DNA of 64,000 nucleotides from Telluribacter humicola (GTDB lineage Bacteria > Bacteroidota > Bacteroidia > Cytophagales > Spirosomataceae). This document shows, one piece after another, positions 53,090 to 61,695 of this stretch. The notes under the pieces are model-generated. The model searched no databases, was not told where the DNA came from, and saw only the letters and a list, made by a program, of their open reading frames with translations. Positions within the stretch are counted from its first letter, which is position 1; each line of letters begins with the position of its first letter. A program made the translations under genes and the position numbers. The stretch lies in NCBI RefSeq assembly GCF_017355935.1, contig NZ_JAFIQT010000006.1:248001-312000 (forward strand). Reading direction: 5' to 3'.

Positions 53090-56000
53090 ATGCAATTTTC
53101 TCATTTACACTGCCACACCCAGTTTTCACTGCTCGATGGAGCGGCTGATATCAAGAAGCTTTTCAAAAAAGCCAAAGCTGATAACATGCCGGCCATTGCC
53201 ATTACTGATCATGGAAACATGTTTGGGGCTTTCGAATTCGTGGCAGAGGGTAATAAGCAGGGCGTCAAACCCATCGTAGGATGTGAGTTCTACGTAGTAG
53301 AGGACCACCATAAGCGGCAGTTTACCAAAGAACAAAAAGACGTACGCTACCACCAGTTGCTGCTGGCTAAGGACGCCGAAGGCTACAAGAACCTGGTGAA
53401 GCTTTGCTCGCTGGGTTTCATGGAAGGGATGTACGGAAAGTACCCCCGTATCAGTAAGGATCTTATTGTAAAGTACCACAAAGGCCTGATCGCAACGACC
53501 TGTTGTATCGGAGCCCAGGTACCCAGGACCATCCTGAAAAAAGGGGAAGCTGAGGGGGAAAAGGAGTTTAAATGGTGGTTGGACCTGTTTGGTGAAGACT
53601 ACTACGTGGAGCTACAACGCCACGAGATCCGGGAGCAGTTGGTCGTAAATGAAGTACTGGTGCGGTTTGCGCGTAAGCATGGGGTGAAGATCATCGCCTC
53701 CAATGATTCTCACTACGTAGACCAGGACGACTGGAACGCCCACGATATCCTGCTGTGTATCAACACCGGCGATAAGCAGAGTACCCCGTCGGCCAAAGAT
53801 TTTGACGATGAAGTAGGTATACCCAAAGGCTCACGCTTTGCCTTCTTCAACGACCAGTTCTACTTCAAGAATACCAACGAGATGCTTACCCTGTTCAACG
53901 ACATACCCGAGTCGCTGGACAATACCAATGAGATCGTAAGCAAGATCGATAACCTTGAGCTCAAGAAGGATATCCTCCTGCCCAACTTCCCGATCCCTGA
54001 TGAGTTCAAGACGCATACCATATCGGAAGTAGTAGGTAAAAAGGAGCTGACGCCCGACGTACTAAACCAGTGGGAGTACCTGCGCCACCTGACCTTTGAA
54101 GGAGCGCGCCAGAAGTATGAAACTATTACTCCCGAGATCGAGGAGCGCCTCAACTTCGAGTTGAATACCATCCGGAACATGGGTTTCCCGGGGTACTTCC
54201 TCATTGTAGCGGACTTTATCAAGGCGGCTCGTGAGATTGGGGTATTCGTAGGACCGGGTCGTGGTTCGGCGGCGGGTTCGGCGGTAGCTTACTGTACGGG
54301 TATCACTAATATTGACCCTATCAAGTACGACCTGCTTTTTGAGCGTTTTCTTAACCCCGACCGGGTATCACTGCCCGATATTGATACGGACTTTGACGAC
54401 GAAGGCCGGCAGCGGGTAATTGACTATGTAGTAAAAAAGTACGGCTATAATCAGGTAGCGCAGATCGTGACGTATGGTACCATGGCGGCCAAGTCGTCGC
54501 TTAAAGACGTAGCCCGCGTAATGGATCTGCCCCTGCAGGATGCCAACGCCCTGGTGAAGCTGGTACCCGATAAGCCTACTTACAACATGACCCTGAACCG
54601 GATCTTTACGGCGCCGCTGGAAGGCGAGGGGAGTCTGCTGAAAAAGGAAGGTATCTCGCCCGACGAGATGGAAAACGTGAAGCGCCTCCGGGCCATCGCC
54701 TCCGGTAAAGACCTACAGGCGAAGGTAATCCAGGAAGCGCGCCGGCTGGAAGGTACCGTACGTAACACAGGTATTCACGCCGCAGGTATCATCATTGCCC
54801 CCTCTGACCTGACGGAAATTATCCCGGTAAGTACCTCCAAGGATTCGGACCTGTTGATTACGCAGTTTGGTGGAAAGGTGATTGAGGATGCGGGGGTAAT
54901 CAAGATGGACTTCCTGGGGCTTCGAAACCTGACCATTATCAAAGAAGCCTTGCGTCTCATCAAGCAGAACCACGGCCGGGAGATAGACATTGACTACATC
55001 CCACTGGACGATCAGAAGGTATTCGAACTGTTCCAGCGCGGGGAAACCAACGCCATATTCCAGTTTGAATCCGACGGGATGAAGAAGTACATGCGCGAAC
55101 TCAAGCCTGACCGCTTCGAGGACCTGATCGCCATGAACGCACTCTACCGTCCCGGACCTCTGGCCTATATTCCTAACTTCATTAAGCGGAAGCACGGACT
55201 TGAAGAGATCACCTACGACCTGCCCGAGATGGAGGAGTACCTGTCCGATACCTACGGTATTACGGTTTACCAGGAGCAGGTGATGCTACTCTCCCAGTCG
55301 CTGGCCGGCTTTACCAAAGGCCAGGCCGATACCCTGCGGAAGGCGATGGGTAAAAAGCAGATCGAGATCCTGAATAAGCTTAAAAACGACTTCATGAAGG
55401 GCGGCGAAGAGCGTGGTCACGATAAGAAGAAACTGGACAAGATCTGGACCGACTGGGAAGCCTTTGCATCTTATGCATTCAACAAATCGCACTCGACCTG
55501 TTACGCCTTCGTAGCGTACCAGACGGCTTACCTGAAGGCCCACTACCCGGCGGAGTACATGTCAGCGGTATTGACCAGTTCGCTGGGTAACATCGAAAAG
55601 ATCACCTTCTTCCTGGAAGAGTGTAAGAGTATAGGCATTCCCGTACTGGGACCGGATATCAACGAATCAGATCGTCAGTTCAATGTCAACAAGCGGGGTG
55701 AGATCCGCTTTGGACTCGGAGGTATTAAAGGAACAGGTGACGCGGCCGTAGAGTCGATCATTGAGGAGCGTAATACAAAAGGTCCATTCTCAGATATATA
55801 TGATTTCATAATCCGGGTAAATCTTAGGACGGTAAATAAGAAAACACTGGAAAGTTTGGCCTACGCGGGTGGATTTGACTGCTTTGAGGACATTCACCGG
55901 GCGCAGTACTTTGATTCAGTAGATGGAGATAATTCCACCTTCATTGAAAAGCTGATCAAGTATGCCAACAACTACCACGCCGAGAAGGCCTCCAGTCAGG

Positions 56001-56740
56001 CTTCTCTGTTTGGTGCCTTTGGTGGTAATGACGCTCTAATGGTCAAACCTAAGCCAGCCCAGGTACAGCCGTGGAGCGATCTGGAAAAGCTGCGTTTTGA
56101 GCAGGAGGTTGTGGGCTTCTACATCTCGGGACATCCGCTGGATACGTTCCGGATTGAACTCGATAACTACTGCAACTGTACGCTGGACCGGGTGATGGAA
56201 ATACCCGAAGGAGAGCGGAACCCTACCTTCTTTGGTAAAGAGATTAGTGTAGGGGGTATCGTGAGTAGTGCTCAGGAGCGTATTTCCCGTAACGGTAATC
56301 CATTCATGATATTTAAAGTGGAAGATTATCGGGGATCCATGGAAATGTTGCTGGGAGGTGAGGAGTATGTGCGGCTGAGCAACTACATACAGCCGGGTCG
56401 CTTTCTGTACATCAAAGGCAAGGTACAGAACCGCTGGAAGCAGGAGGATCAGTTCGAATTTAAGCCGCTAACCATTCAGCTGCTGACCGAGCTTCGGGAA
56501 AAGATGTGTAAAGAGATAAAGGTGCAACTGTCACTGGATCAGATTGATGAGCGCTTTGTGCTGAACCTTAATAAAGCCATTAACAATAACCCCGGCAACT
56601 GTGCTTTGAACATGACCGTGGTTGATCCTGAGACCCGCATGGAGGTAGAGATGCTCTCCCGTCGGTTCAGGGTATCGGCTTCCAATGAGTTCTTCAATTC
56701 TCTCAAAAATCTGGGGGGTATAAAGTTTTCGCTGAACTAG
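53090..56740 (+). CDS. dnaE: DNA polymerase III subunit alpha
   Basis: A 1216-residue replicative polymerase, a full-length DnaE. The N-terminal PHP domain has 'HLHCHTQFSLLDGAADIKKLF' and 'AIAITDHGNMFGAFEF'. The C-family palm has 'VGPGRGSAAGSAVAYCTGI', 'LPDIDTDFDDEGRQRVIDYV' and 'NTGIHAAGIIIAPSDL', with the catalytic Asp residues. Further on are 'YQEQVMLLSQSLAGFTKGQAD', 'FNKSHSTCYAFVAYQTAY', a HhH region, and an OB-fold tail ('EISVGGIVSSAQERISRNGNPFMIFKVEDYRGSM'). Followed by trxA after 92 nt. Confidence 0.98.
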   Translation: MQFSHLHCHTQFSLLDGAADIKKLFKKAKADNMPAIAITDHGNMFGAFEFVAEGNKQGVKPIVGCEFYVVEDHHKRQFTKEQKDVRYHQLLLAKDAEGYKNLVKLCSLGFMEGMYGKYPRISKDLIVKYHKGLIATTCCIGAQVPRTILKKGEAEGEKEFKWWLDLFGEDYYVELQRHEIREQLVVNEVLVRFARKHGVKIIASNDSHYVDQDDWNAHDILLCINTGDKQSTPSAKDFDDEVGIPKGSRFAFFNDQFYFKNTNEMLTLFNDIPESLDNTNEIVSKIDNLELKKDILLPNFPIPDEFKTHTISEVVGKKELTPDVLNQWEYLRHLTFEGARQKYETITPEIEERLNFELNTIRNMGFPGYFLIVADFIKAAREIGVFVGPGRGSAAGSAVAYCTGITNIDPIKYDLLFERFLNPDRVSLPDIDTDFDDEGRQRVIDYVVKKYGYNQVAQIVTYGTMAAKSSLKDVARVMDLPLQDANALVKLVPDKPTYNMTLNRIFTAPLEGEGSLLKKEGISPDEMENVKRLRAIASGKDLQAKVIQEARRLEGTVRNTGIHAAGIIIAPSDLTEIIPVSTSKDSDLLITQFGGKVIEDAGVIKMDFLGLRNLTIIKEALRLIKQNHGREIDIDYIPLDDQKVFELFQRGETNAIFQFESDGMKKYMRELKPDRFEDLIAMNALYRPGPLAYIPNFIKRKHGLEEITYDLPEMEEYLSDTYGITVYQEQVMLLSQSLAGFTKGQADTLRKAMGKKQIEILNKLKNDFMKGGEERGHDKKKLDKIWTDWEAFASYAFNKSHSTCYAFVAYQTAYLKAHYPAEYMSAVLTSSLGNIEKITFFLEECKSIGIPVLGPDINESDRQFNVNKRGEIRFGLGGIKGTGDAAVESIIEERNTKGPFSDIYDFIIRVNLRTVNKKTLESLAYAGGFDCFEDIHRAQYFDSVDGDNSTFIEKLIKYANNYHAEKASSQASLFGAFGGNDALMVKPKPAQVQPWSDLEKLRFEQEVVGFYISGHPLDTFRIELDNYCNCTLDRVMEIPEGERNPTFFGKEISVGGIVSSAQERISRNGNPFMIFKVEDYRGSMEMLLGGEEYVRLSNYIQPGRFLYIKGKVQNRWKQEDQFEFKPLTIQLLTELREKMCKEIKVQLSLDQIDERFVLNLNKAINNNPGNCALNMTVVDPETRMEVEMLSRRFRVSASNEFFNSLKNLGGIKFSLN

Positions 56741-56832
56741 TCATTGCTGACGTATAGCAGAGGAACTTTTGGTCTGATTTTTTGATTGTACTGACAAGAA
56801 CACTTTTTTCTTATTTACACTTTCTAAACATT

Positions 56833-57156
56833 ATGGGAAAAGCACTTGAAGTAACCGACAACAACTTTGAAGAAATCATTCAAGGTGATAAACCAGTACT
56901 TGTAGACTTCTGGGCCGAATGGTGCGGGCCTTGTAAGATGATCGGACCTGTTGTAGAGCAACTGGCCGGCGAGTACGAAGGTAAAGCCGTTATCGCTAAG
57001 ATGGACGTAGATATGAATGCTCAGGTACCTGCCAAATTTGGTATTCGCAGCATCCCTACTCTGATGATCTTCAAAGGTGGACAACTGGTAGATAAAGTAG
57101 TAGGTGCAGTACCTAAGTCTGTACTCGAGCAGAAATTGAACGAGCAAATAGGATAA
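56833..57156 (+). CDS. trxA: Thioredoxin
   Basis: A 107-residue thioredoxin (MGKALEVTDNNFEEII...) with the redox motif WCGPC in 'DFWAEWCGPCKMIGP', the cis-Pro in 'IRSIPTLMIF', and full normal length. The upstream in-frame ATG at 56782 would add 17 hydrophobic residues of no thioredoxin character, so I start at 56833. It reduces disulfides in the cytoplasm. Same strand as dnaE, 92 nt away, with a strong terminator downstream. Confidence 0.95.
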   Translation: MGKALEVTDNNFEEIIQGDKPVLVDFWAEWCGPCKMIGPVVEQLAGEYEGKAVIAKMDVDMNAQVPAKFGIRSIPTLMIFKGGQLVDKVVGAVPKSVLEQKLNEQIG

Positions 57157-57184
57157 TGATCCAAAGCTTTACCAGATAAATTTA

Positions 57185-57206
57185 AAGCCCCCGATTTCGG
57201 GGGCTT
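57185..57206. terminator. Bidirectional terminator between trxA and the aminotransferase
   Basis: A compact GC-rich stem AAGCCCCCG/CGGGGGCTT (57185-57193 and 57198-57206) with a 4-nt loop, followed by ATTTATT on the plus strand and TAAATTT on the minus strand. It lies between two convergent stops. Confidence 0.9.
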
Positions 57207-57208
57207 AT

Positions 57209-58423
57209 TTATTGCTCGTCCAGTACGTCAAGTATAGTTTGCAGCCCCTCACGTAGTTGCTCTACGGTAATGGTGAGCGGAGGAGCAATACGCATAGAGT
57301 TGTCACAAAACAGGAACCAGTCCGTGATCACGCCCCGCTCTATGCAGGAATCTATTACTTTCTTAAGTACTTCAAATGATTCGAATTCAGCCGCGCGCAT
57401 CAAGCCCTTTCCCCTTACTTCTTTAATCATGGGGTGCTGAAGCATCTCAACTATAATCTCACCCTTTTGGGTAGCTGATTGGTACAGTGCCTGATCACGA
57501 ATGGTCGTAAGGGTAGCCAGTGAAGCGGCGCAGCTTACCGGGTGACCACCGAAGGTAGTAATGTGTCCAAGGATGGGGTTGTTTTTGAATACGCTCATTA
57601 CCTCCTGTGAGGCCATAAAGGCTCCTACCGGCATTCCGCCCCCCATCCCCTTGGCACTGAGTAGTATATCCGGATAGATATCATAGCCTTCAAAAGCCCA
57701 GAATGTACCTGTGCGGCCAAAGCCGGTTTGTATTTCATCAAGGATAAGTAAGGCACCTACTTCAGTACAGCGCTGACGCAACGTCTGAAGGTACTCGAGG
57801 CTAGGTACCCGTATTCCCGCTTCACCACCTACAACCTCTATCACTACCGCCGCGGTTTTGGTGGTGATGAGGTCAAGGTCTGCCATCACGCCGTGGTGGA
57901 TCTGACGTACCCCCGGTAGCAAAGGACGAAAGTTACGTTTGAAAAACTCAGCCCCGGATAGACTCAGCGCTCCCTGGGTCGCACCGTGGTAGGCATTGAA
58001 GCAGGAAATAATCTCGTAACGGCCGGTGAAGCGCTTGGCCAGTTTCAAGGCTCCTTCAACGGCTTCGGTGCCGGAGTTGGTAAAGTACACGTTGTTAATG
58101 TTCCCGTAGGGAGCGTGAGCAGCCTGCGGTATGTCAAGAGTTTGAGCCAGGGCTTCTGCTAGCTGTACCTGTGGCCCCTGAACATACTCGCCGTAGACCA
58201 TCAGGTGCAGGTACTTGTCCAGTTGCTGTTGAATGGCTTCCAGAACGGCTTGATGCCGGTGCCCCACATTACTTACGCCGATTCCAGATATGAGATCGAG
58301 GTAGCGCTTGCCATTGGTGCCGTACATATATACCCCCTCGGCCCGCTCTATTTCGATAGCCAGGGGGAAATCAGAGGTTTGAGCAAGGTGATCAAAAAAA
58401 AGCTGTCGCTGACTAATATGCAT
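57209..58423 (-). CDS. Class III aminotransferase
   Basis: A 404-residue PLP enzyme started at ATG 58423 (MHISQRQLFFDHL). The frame stays open for 70 more codons, but that part is the reverse side of the next gene. Fold-type I class III motifs: 'YLDLISGIGVSNVGHRH', 'VYFTNSGTEAVEGALKLAKR', 'LILDEIQTGFGRTG' and the PLP Lys in 'LLSAKGMGGGMPVGAFM'. It is of the ornithine/acetylornithine type, transferring an amino group to 2-oxoglutarate. Substrate unknown; it is the last gene of the amide-ligase operon, 50 nt after the ATP-grasp-like gene, which suggests it supplies or consumes an amine or oxo-acid in that pathway. Confidence 0.9.
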   Translation of the reverse strand: MHISQRQLFFDHLAQTSDFPLAIEIERAEGVYMYGTNGKRYLDLISGIGVSNVGHRHQAVLEAIQQQLDKYLHLMVYGEYVQGPQVQLAEALAQTLDIPQAAHAPYGNINNVYFTNSGTEAVEGALKLAKRFTGRYEIISCFNAYHGATQGALSLSGAEFFKRNFRPLLPGVRQIHHGVMADLDLITTKTAAVVIEVVGGEAGIRVPSLEYLQTLRQRCTEVGALLILDEIQTGFGRTGTFWAFEGYDIYPDILLSAKGMGGGMPVGAFMASQEVMSVFKNNPILGHITTFGGHPVSCAASLATLTTIRDQALYQSATQKGEIIVEMLQHPMIKEVRGKGLMRAAEFESFEVLKKVIDSCIERGVITDWFLFCDNSMRIAPPLTITVEQLREGLQTILDVLDEQ

Positions 58424-58473
58424 TATGGGTAAATCTAAGAATGTTGGTAAAGAAGAAGAGTGGTAACTCAGGA

Positions 58474-59670
58474 TCAGAAGGGCTCGAAGAAGCAGGCGCT
58501 GCCACCTACCCAGGTAAAGTCTTTGTTGAAGCGGGTACCGATCATTTCGCCACGGCTGAGGCGGCTCAGGCTGGTCAACAGGGTAGGGCGCTCGTCCGCA
58601 TCCGGCCATACGTATAGCATCCGGATCTCGCACTTCACTAGCCCATCGGGTGCCTTGACAACCGGCGCGTACTCTACCTTGCGCTGCAGTATGTAGTTGA
58701 AGGGGTCGCGTAGCTGGAGAAGCATGTCCGGCGTAACGTGAAGTTGTACCCCCGTGCCAGCAAAGGAAAACAGGGGCTTCAAGACATAATTTTCCAGGTC
58801 CTGCGGAAAGGTTTCAGCGTAGTCACTGACGTAGCGGGTTTCGGGGATGTACTTGCTCTGTAAGAGAGGAATCGTAAACTTGCTGATTCGGAAGAACCAG
58901 TTGGGATGTCCTGCCCACTCCACATCCACATCATCCAGGAAATGGTAGCTGGTACTTAAATCCGGGAAGTTGTTAAAATCATCGAAGATGAGCCGGTTGT
59001 AAATTCGCTTTACCTCCACCTTTCGCCCCTCTTTTATATAGTATAGCTTTCTATCTTCTTTGATTAGTTGGGTATAACATACCGCCTTCACCCCAAGTAG
59101 CTGCTCAGTAATAGCAAAATCGATGCGGGTCTTTTGCTGCTCAGGGTATATATCCAGCAGGATGACATTCTCCGGATCCTGATTACCTACAATGGTCTTT
59201 TTGAGTACAGCTACATACTCTTCAAAAGTATTTACCCCAAAAGCATAGGCAAAGTCAGCGGGAATCTGGTAGTTTTTCCGGTAGAGTTCTGAAATATATC
59301 CCTGGTACCCAAACAACGAAGGAAAGCCCTGCAGCTCAATGAGCTGAGGTATGAAGTTTCCCTGTTCATCCTGACATACCGCGAAATCAATAGCCAGAAA
59401 AGAGGTATGCTTATTCTCGTTTGGGACGTACTGATCGGGTGGAATGGCCCGGTCCGTTTTGTCCCTAAAATCATCACTGATGATAGTATTAATGATATCT
59501 TCACTGGCTTCGACGAGTTGCCGGCCCAGCGCACGAGGTACTAGTACCGGGCTTTCTGCTACTCTGAAATCAAGCTGACCCGGATAATCATGATGAATAG
59601 CAGAGAGAAACCCCTGATATTTGTCATCACTGAATGACTGATTAAATTGGTCCCGGGCTTCTTTGTGCAT
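58474..59670 (-). CDS. ATP-grasp-like protein of the amide-ligase operon
   Basis: A 398-residue protein I do not recognise by name. The C-terminal half resembles an ATP-grasp ligase: 'LENYVLKPLFSFAGTGVQLHVTPD' (nucleotide-binding Lys loop), 'FNYILQRKVEYAP' and 'KCEIRMLYVW', ending 'MIGTRFNKDFTWVGGSACFFEPF'. The N-terminal half has 'FLAIDFAVCQDEQGNFIPQLIELQGFPSLFGYQG', where Glu/Gln could act as a metal ligand. The arrangement is reminiscent of glutathionylspermidine synthase-type enzymes, but that is a guess. Between the amidotransferase and the aminotransferase, 27 and 50 nt apart. Confidence 0.75.
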   Translation of the reverse strand: MHKEARDQFNQSFSDDKYQGFLSAIHHDYPGQLDFRVAESPVLVPRALGRQLVEASEDIINTIISDDFRDKTDRAIPPDQYVPNENKHTSFLAIDFAVCQDEQGNFIPQLIELQGFPSLFGYQGYISELYRKNYQIPADFAYAFGVNTFEEYVAVLKKTIVGNQDPENVILLDIYPEQQKTRIDFAITEQLLGVKAVCYTQLIKEDRKLYYIKEGRKVEVKRIYNRLIFDDFNNFPDLSTSYHFLDDVDVEWAGHPNWFFRISKFTIPLLQSKYIPETRYVSDYAETFPQDLENYVLKPLFSFAGTGVQLHVTPDMLLQLRDPFNYILQRKVEYAPVVKAPDGLVKCEIRMLYVWPDADERPTLLTSLSRLSRGEMIGTRFNKDFTWVGGSACFFEPF

Positions 59671-59697
59671 GGGTAATGGATTAGAATAAGAAAAAAC

Positions 59698-60540
59698 TTA
59701 GGCCTGCTGTGAAGTAAGAAGGGACTTCGCGACTGTCTCCAGAAAGGTAGGAATAATAGTGGCACCTGTCAGCATGATCTTATCCGGATCATTCAGGTGG
59801 TCAATCATAGCCTGGTACTTCTCCTCGCCGTGGTTTTTAATAATGTTCGCTTTTTTATCTTCCTTCATGAAGTGCCGTAGCATCCCTTCCGCATCGGCTT
59901 CGGGGTGAAATTGCGTCCCGAATATCTCTTTGGAAAAGCGAATAGCCATCACAGCCCTTTCCAGATTGACGTGCGGACGAATCTTTTCCAGACAAAGGAT
60001 TTTTGAACCCATCCGCTCCAGTACCTGGTGATTGGGCTGAACAACTTGGTAGTCGCGGGAGTCCACTACCCAAAATGGATCCTCCAAGCCTTTGAACAGG
60101 GGCTCTTTATGACCGGCACGGGTTGGGTGTACCGGAAAGGTACCAAACGACGTGGAGCGACGCTTGCCGACGTAGCCAACCTGCCAGTGCTGGCATGCCA
60201 GCTGAAAAGAGTGACAAATTATGAACAGGTACTTCTTATTGGTATTACGGCGGCTGGCATTATAGTCCCACAACTGGTCCAGGAACTTAAAGTAGCGGCG
60301 CTCCCAGGGGGTACCTTCCAGTATAGGGCTACCGGGCCCACCCGTTGAGAAGTAGGCATCATAACTCAGATCCGGTACTTCCTGGCGCTGACGTACGTCA
60401 AAAACCTGGTACTGTACAGGTAGTTTTTCCTTTACACTAAAATCTTCTATATGCTGCTTGATACAGCGCATTCCTTCATTAGCTACACCCGCGTACATGT
60501 CAAGTATAGCTATTCGGAGTGCTGGTTTATCTGGATTCAT
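59698..60540 (-). CDS. Class I glutamine amidotransferase-like protein
   Basis: A 280-residue protein from ATG 60540 (MNPDKPALRIAILDMYAG). The alpha/beta class I GATase triad is visible: nucleophile Cys in 'FIICHSFQLACQHW' and His-Glu in 'FGTQFHPEADAEG'. The segment 'YDAYFSTGGPGSPIL' precedes it. It stands alone as a domain, unfused to a synthetase. In such operons it may supply ammonia from glutamine to the ligases, or hydrolyse a gamma-glutamyl bond as in PuuD-like enzymes; I cannot tell which. The residues around the Cys (CHS, not CxGxQ) are atypical. 31 nt after the GCS2 gene and 27 nt before the ATP-grasp-like gene. Confidence 0.88.
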   Translation of the reverse strand: MNPDKPALRIAILDMYAGVANEGMRCIKQHIEDFSVKEKLPVQYQVFDVRQRQEVPDLSYDAYFSTGGPGSPILEGTPWERRYFKFLDQLWDYNASRRNTNKKYLFIICHSFQLACQHWQVGYVGKRRSTSFGTFPVHPTRAGHKEPLFKGLEDPFWVVDSRDYQVVQPNHQVLERMGSKILCLEKIRPHVNLERAVMAIRFSKEIFGTQFHPEADAEGMLRHFMKEDKKANIIKNHGEEKYQAMIDHLNDPDKIMLTGATIIPTFLETVAKSLLTSQQA

Positions 60541-60577
60541 TTTCACTTGTTCAATTCCACACTATTATCCCGCAAAA

Positions 60578-61678
60578 TTAAGAGATTCCTACCTTAGTTT
60601 CGGATACAATATAGTCAACAACGGCAGCGAGGTCATTAGTTTCCTCAAATACAGCCAATTGGCGATCGGCTCCGGTACCCATTTCCATAATTTTGTGTAC
60701 GTACTCTATTTCGTGGCGGCTACCCAGTTCGTCTACCACATCATCAATAAAGTCAAGCAGTTCCAATATTAACTCCCTGTATTCCACTTCTTCCTGCTTA
60801 CCAAAGTCAATCAATTTGCAGTGGATACCATAGCGGGCAGCCCGCCACTTATTTTCGTTGATCAGGATACGGCGGTAGTTGCGGAAGTTGAGGTTTTTTT
60901 TCTGGAGTCTATAAATCTTAACCACCAGCGCCTGCATGATAGCCGCCAGGCATACCGTTTCGTCGGTGCGCATAGGTACGTCACAGATCCTGAACTCGAT
61001 GGTGTCAAAGAAGGGGTGCAGTCGGATATCCCACCAGATTTTCTTGCCGTTGTCAATGCAGTTGGTCTTGATGAGCAGTTTGATGTACTCATCGTACTCG
61101 GCCGCGCTGGCAAAAAAATCGGGTATACCCGTGCGCGGAAATTTATCAAATACCTTTGAGCGGTACGATTTGAAGCCGGTATTCCGTCCGCACCAGAACG
61201 GTGAGTTGGTAGAAAGGGCGTACACATGGGGCAGGAAGTACCGGACCGAATTCATGATCTGCACCGCATCATTCCGGTTTTCGATCCCGACGTGTACGTG
61301 CAGGCCAAAGATCAGATTACCCCGGGCTACATCCCTCATTTCATCAATGAGCTGATCGTAGCGGGGATCGTCAGTAATGAGCTGGTCAACCCAGTCGGAA
61401 AAAGGATGGGTACCGGCGGCGGCGACCAGCAGATCCTGTTCGCCCGCCATATCAAGGATCATCCGACGCAGGTACGTGACCTCTTCCCGGGCTTCCTCTA
61501 TATTATTACATACGTTGGTACCTACCTCTACCACCGACTGGTGCATCTCTGCCTTGACACGCTCTTTTAGTATGATTTTTCCTCCATCAACCAGTTTCGA
61601 CATGTGCGAGCGCAGGTTGCGCGTAACCGGATCGATGGTCATAAATTCTTCTTCTATTCCCAGGGTGAATGCAGGCAT
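60578..61678 (-). CDS. GCS2-family carboxylate-amine ligase (YbdK-like)
   Basis: A 366-residue glutamine-synthetase-fold ligase of the glutamate-cysteine ligase family 2. The acidic metal/ATP motif is 'LGIEEEFMTIDP' (E8-E10), with 'VEVGTNVCNNIEEA', 'FGLHVHVGIENRNDAV', 'PFWCGRNTGFKSYRSKVFDKFPRTG' and 'WWDIRLHPFFDTIEFRICDVPM'. YbdK-type enzymes ligate glutamate with an amine, with weak activity on cysteine. 17 nt after the ATP-grasp gene, so strongly coupled. The actual substrates are unknown. Confidence 0.93.
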   Translation of the reverse strand: MPAFTLGIEEEFMTIDPVTRNLRSHMSKLVDGGKIILKERVKAEMHQSVVEVGTNVCNNIEEAREEVTYLRRMILDMAGEQDLLVAAAGTHPFSDWVDQLITDDPRYDQLIDEMRDVARGNLIFGLHVHVGIENRNDAVQIMNSVRYFLPHVYALSTNSPFWCGRNTGFKSYRSKVFDKFPRTGIPDFFASAAEYDEYIKLLIKTNCIDNGKKIWWDIRLHPFFDTIEFRICDVPMRTDETVCLAAIMQALVVKIYRLQKKNLNFRNYRRILINENKWRAARYGIHCKLIDFGKQEEVEYRELILELLDFIDDVVDELGSRHEIEYVHKIMEMGTGADRQLAVFEETNDLAAVVDYIVSETKVGIS

Positions 61679-61695
61679 ACTCTGTTATTATTGGG

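Noticed and set aside
58424-58633. 70-codon upstream extension of the aminotransferase
   Set aside because: It lies mostly on the coding region of the upstream gene in another frame and has Arg/Leu/Pro-rich shadow composition; MHISQRQ at 58423 starts the family.
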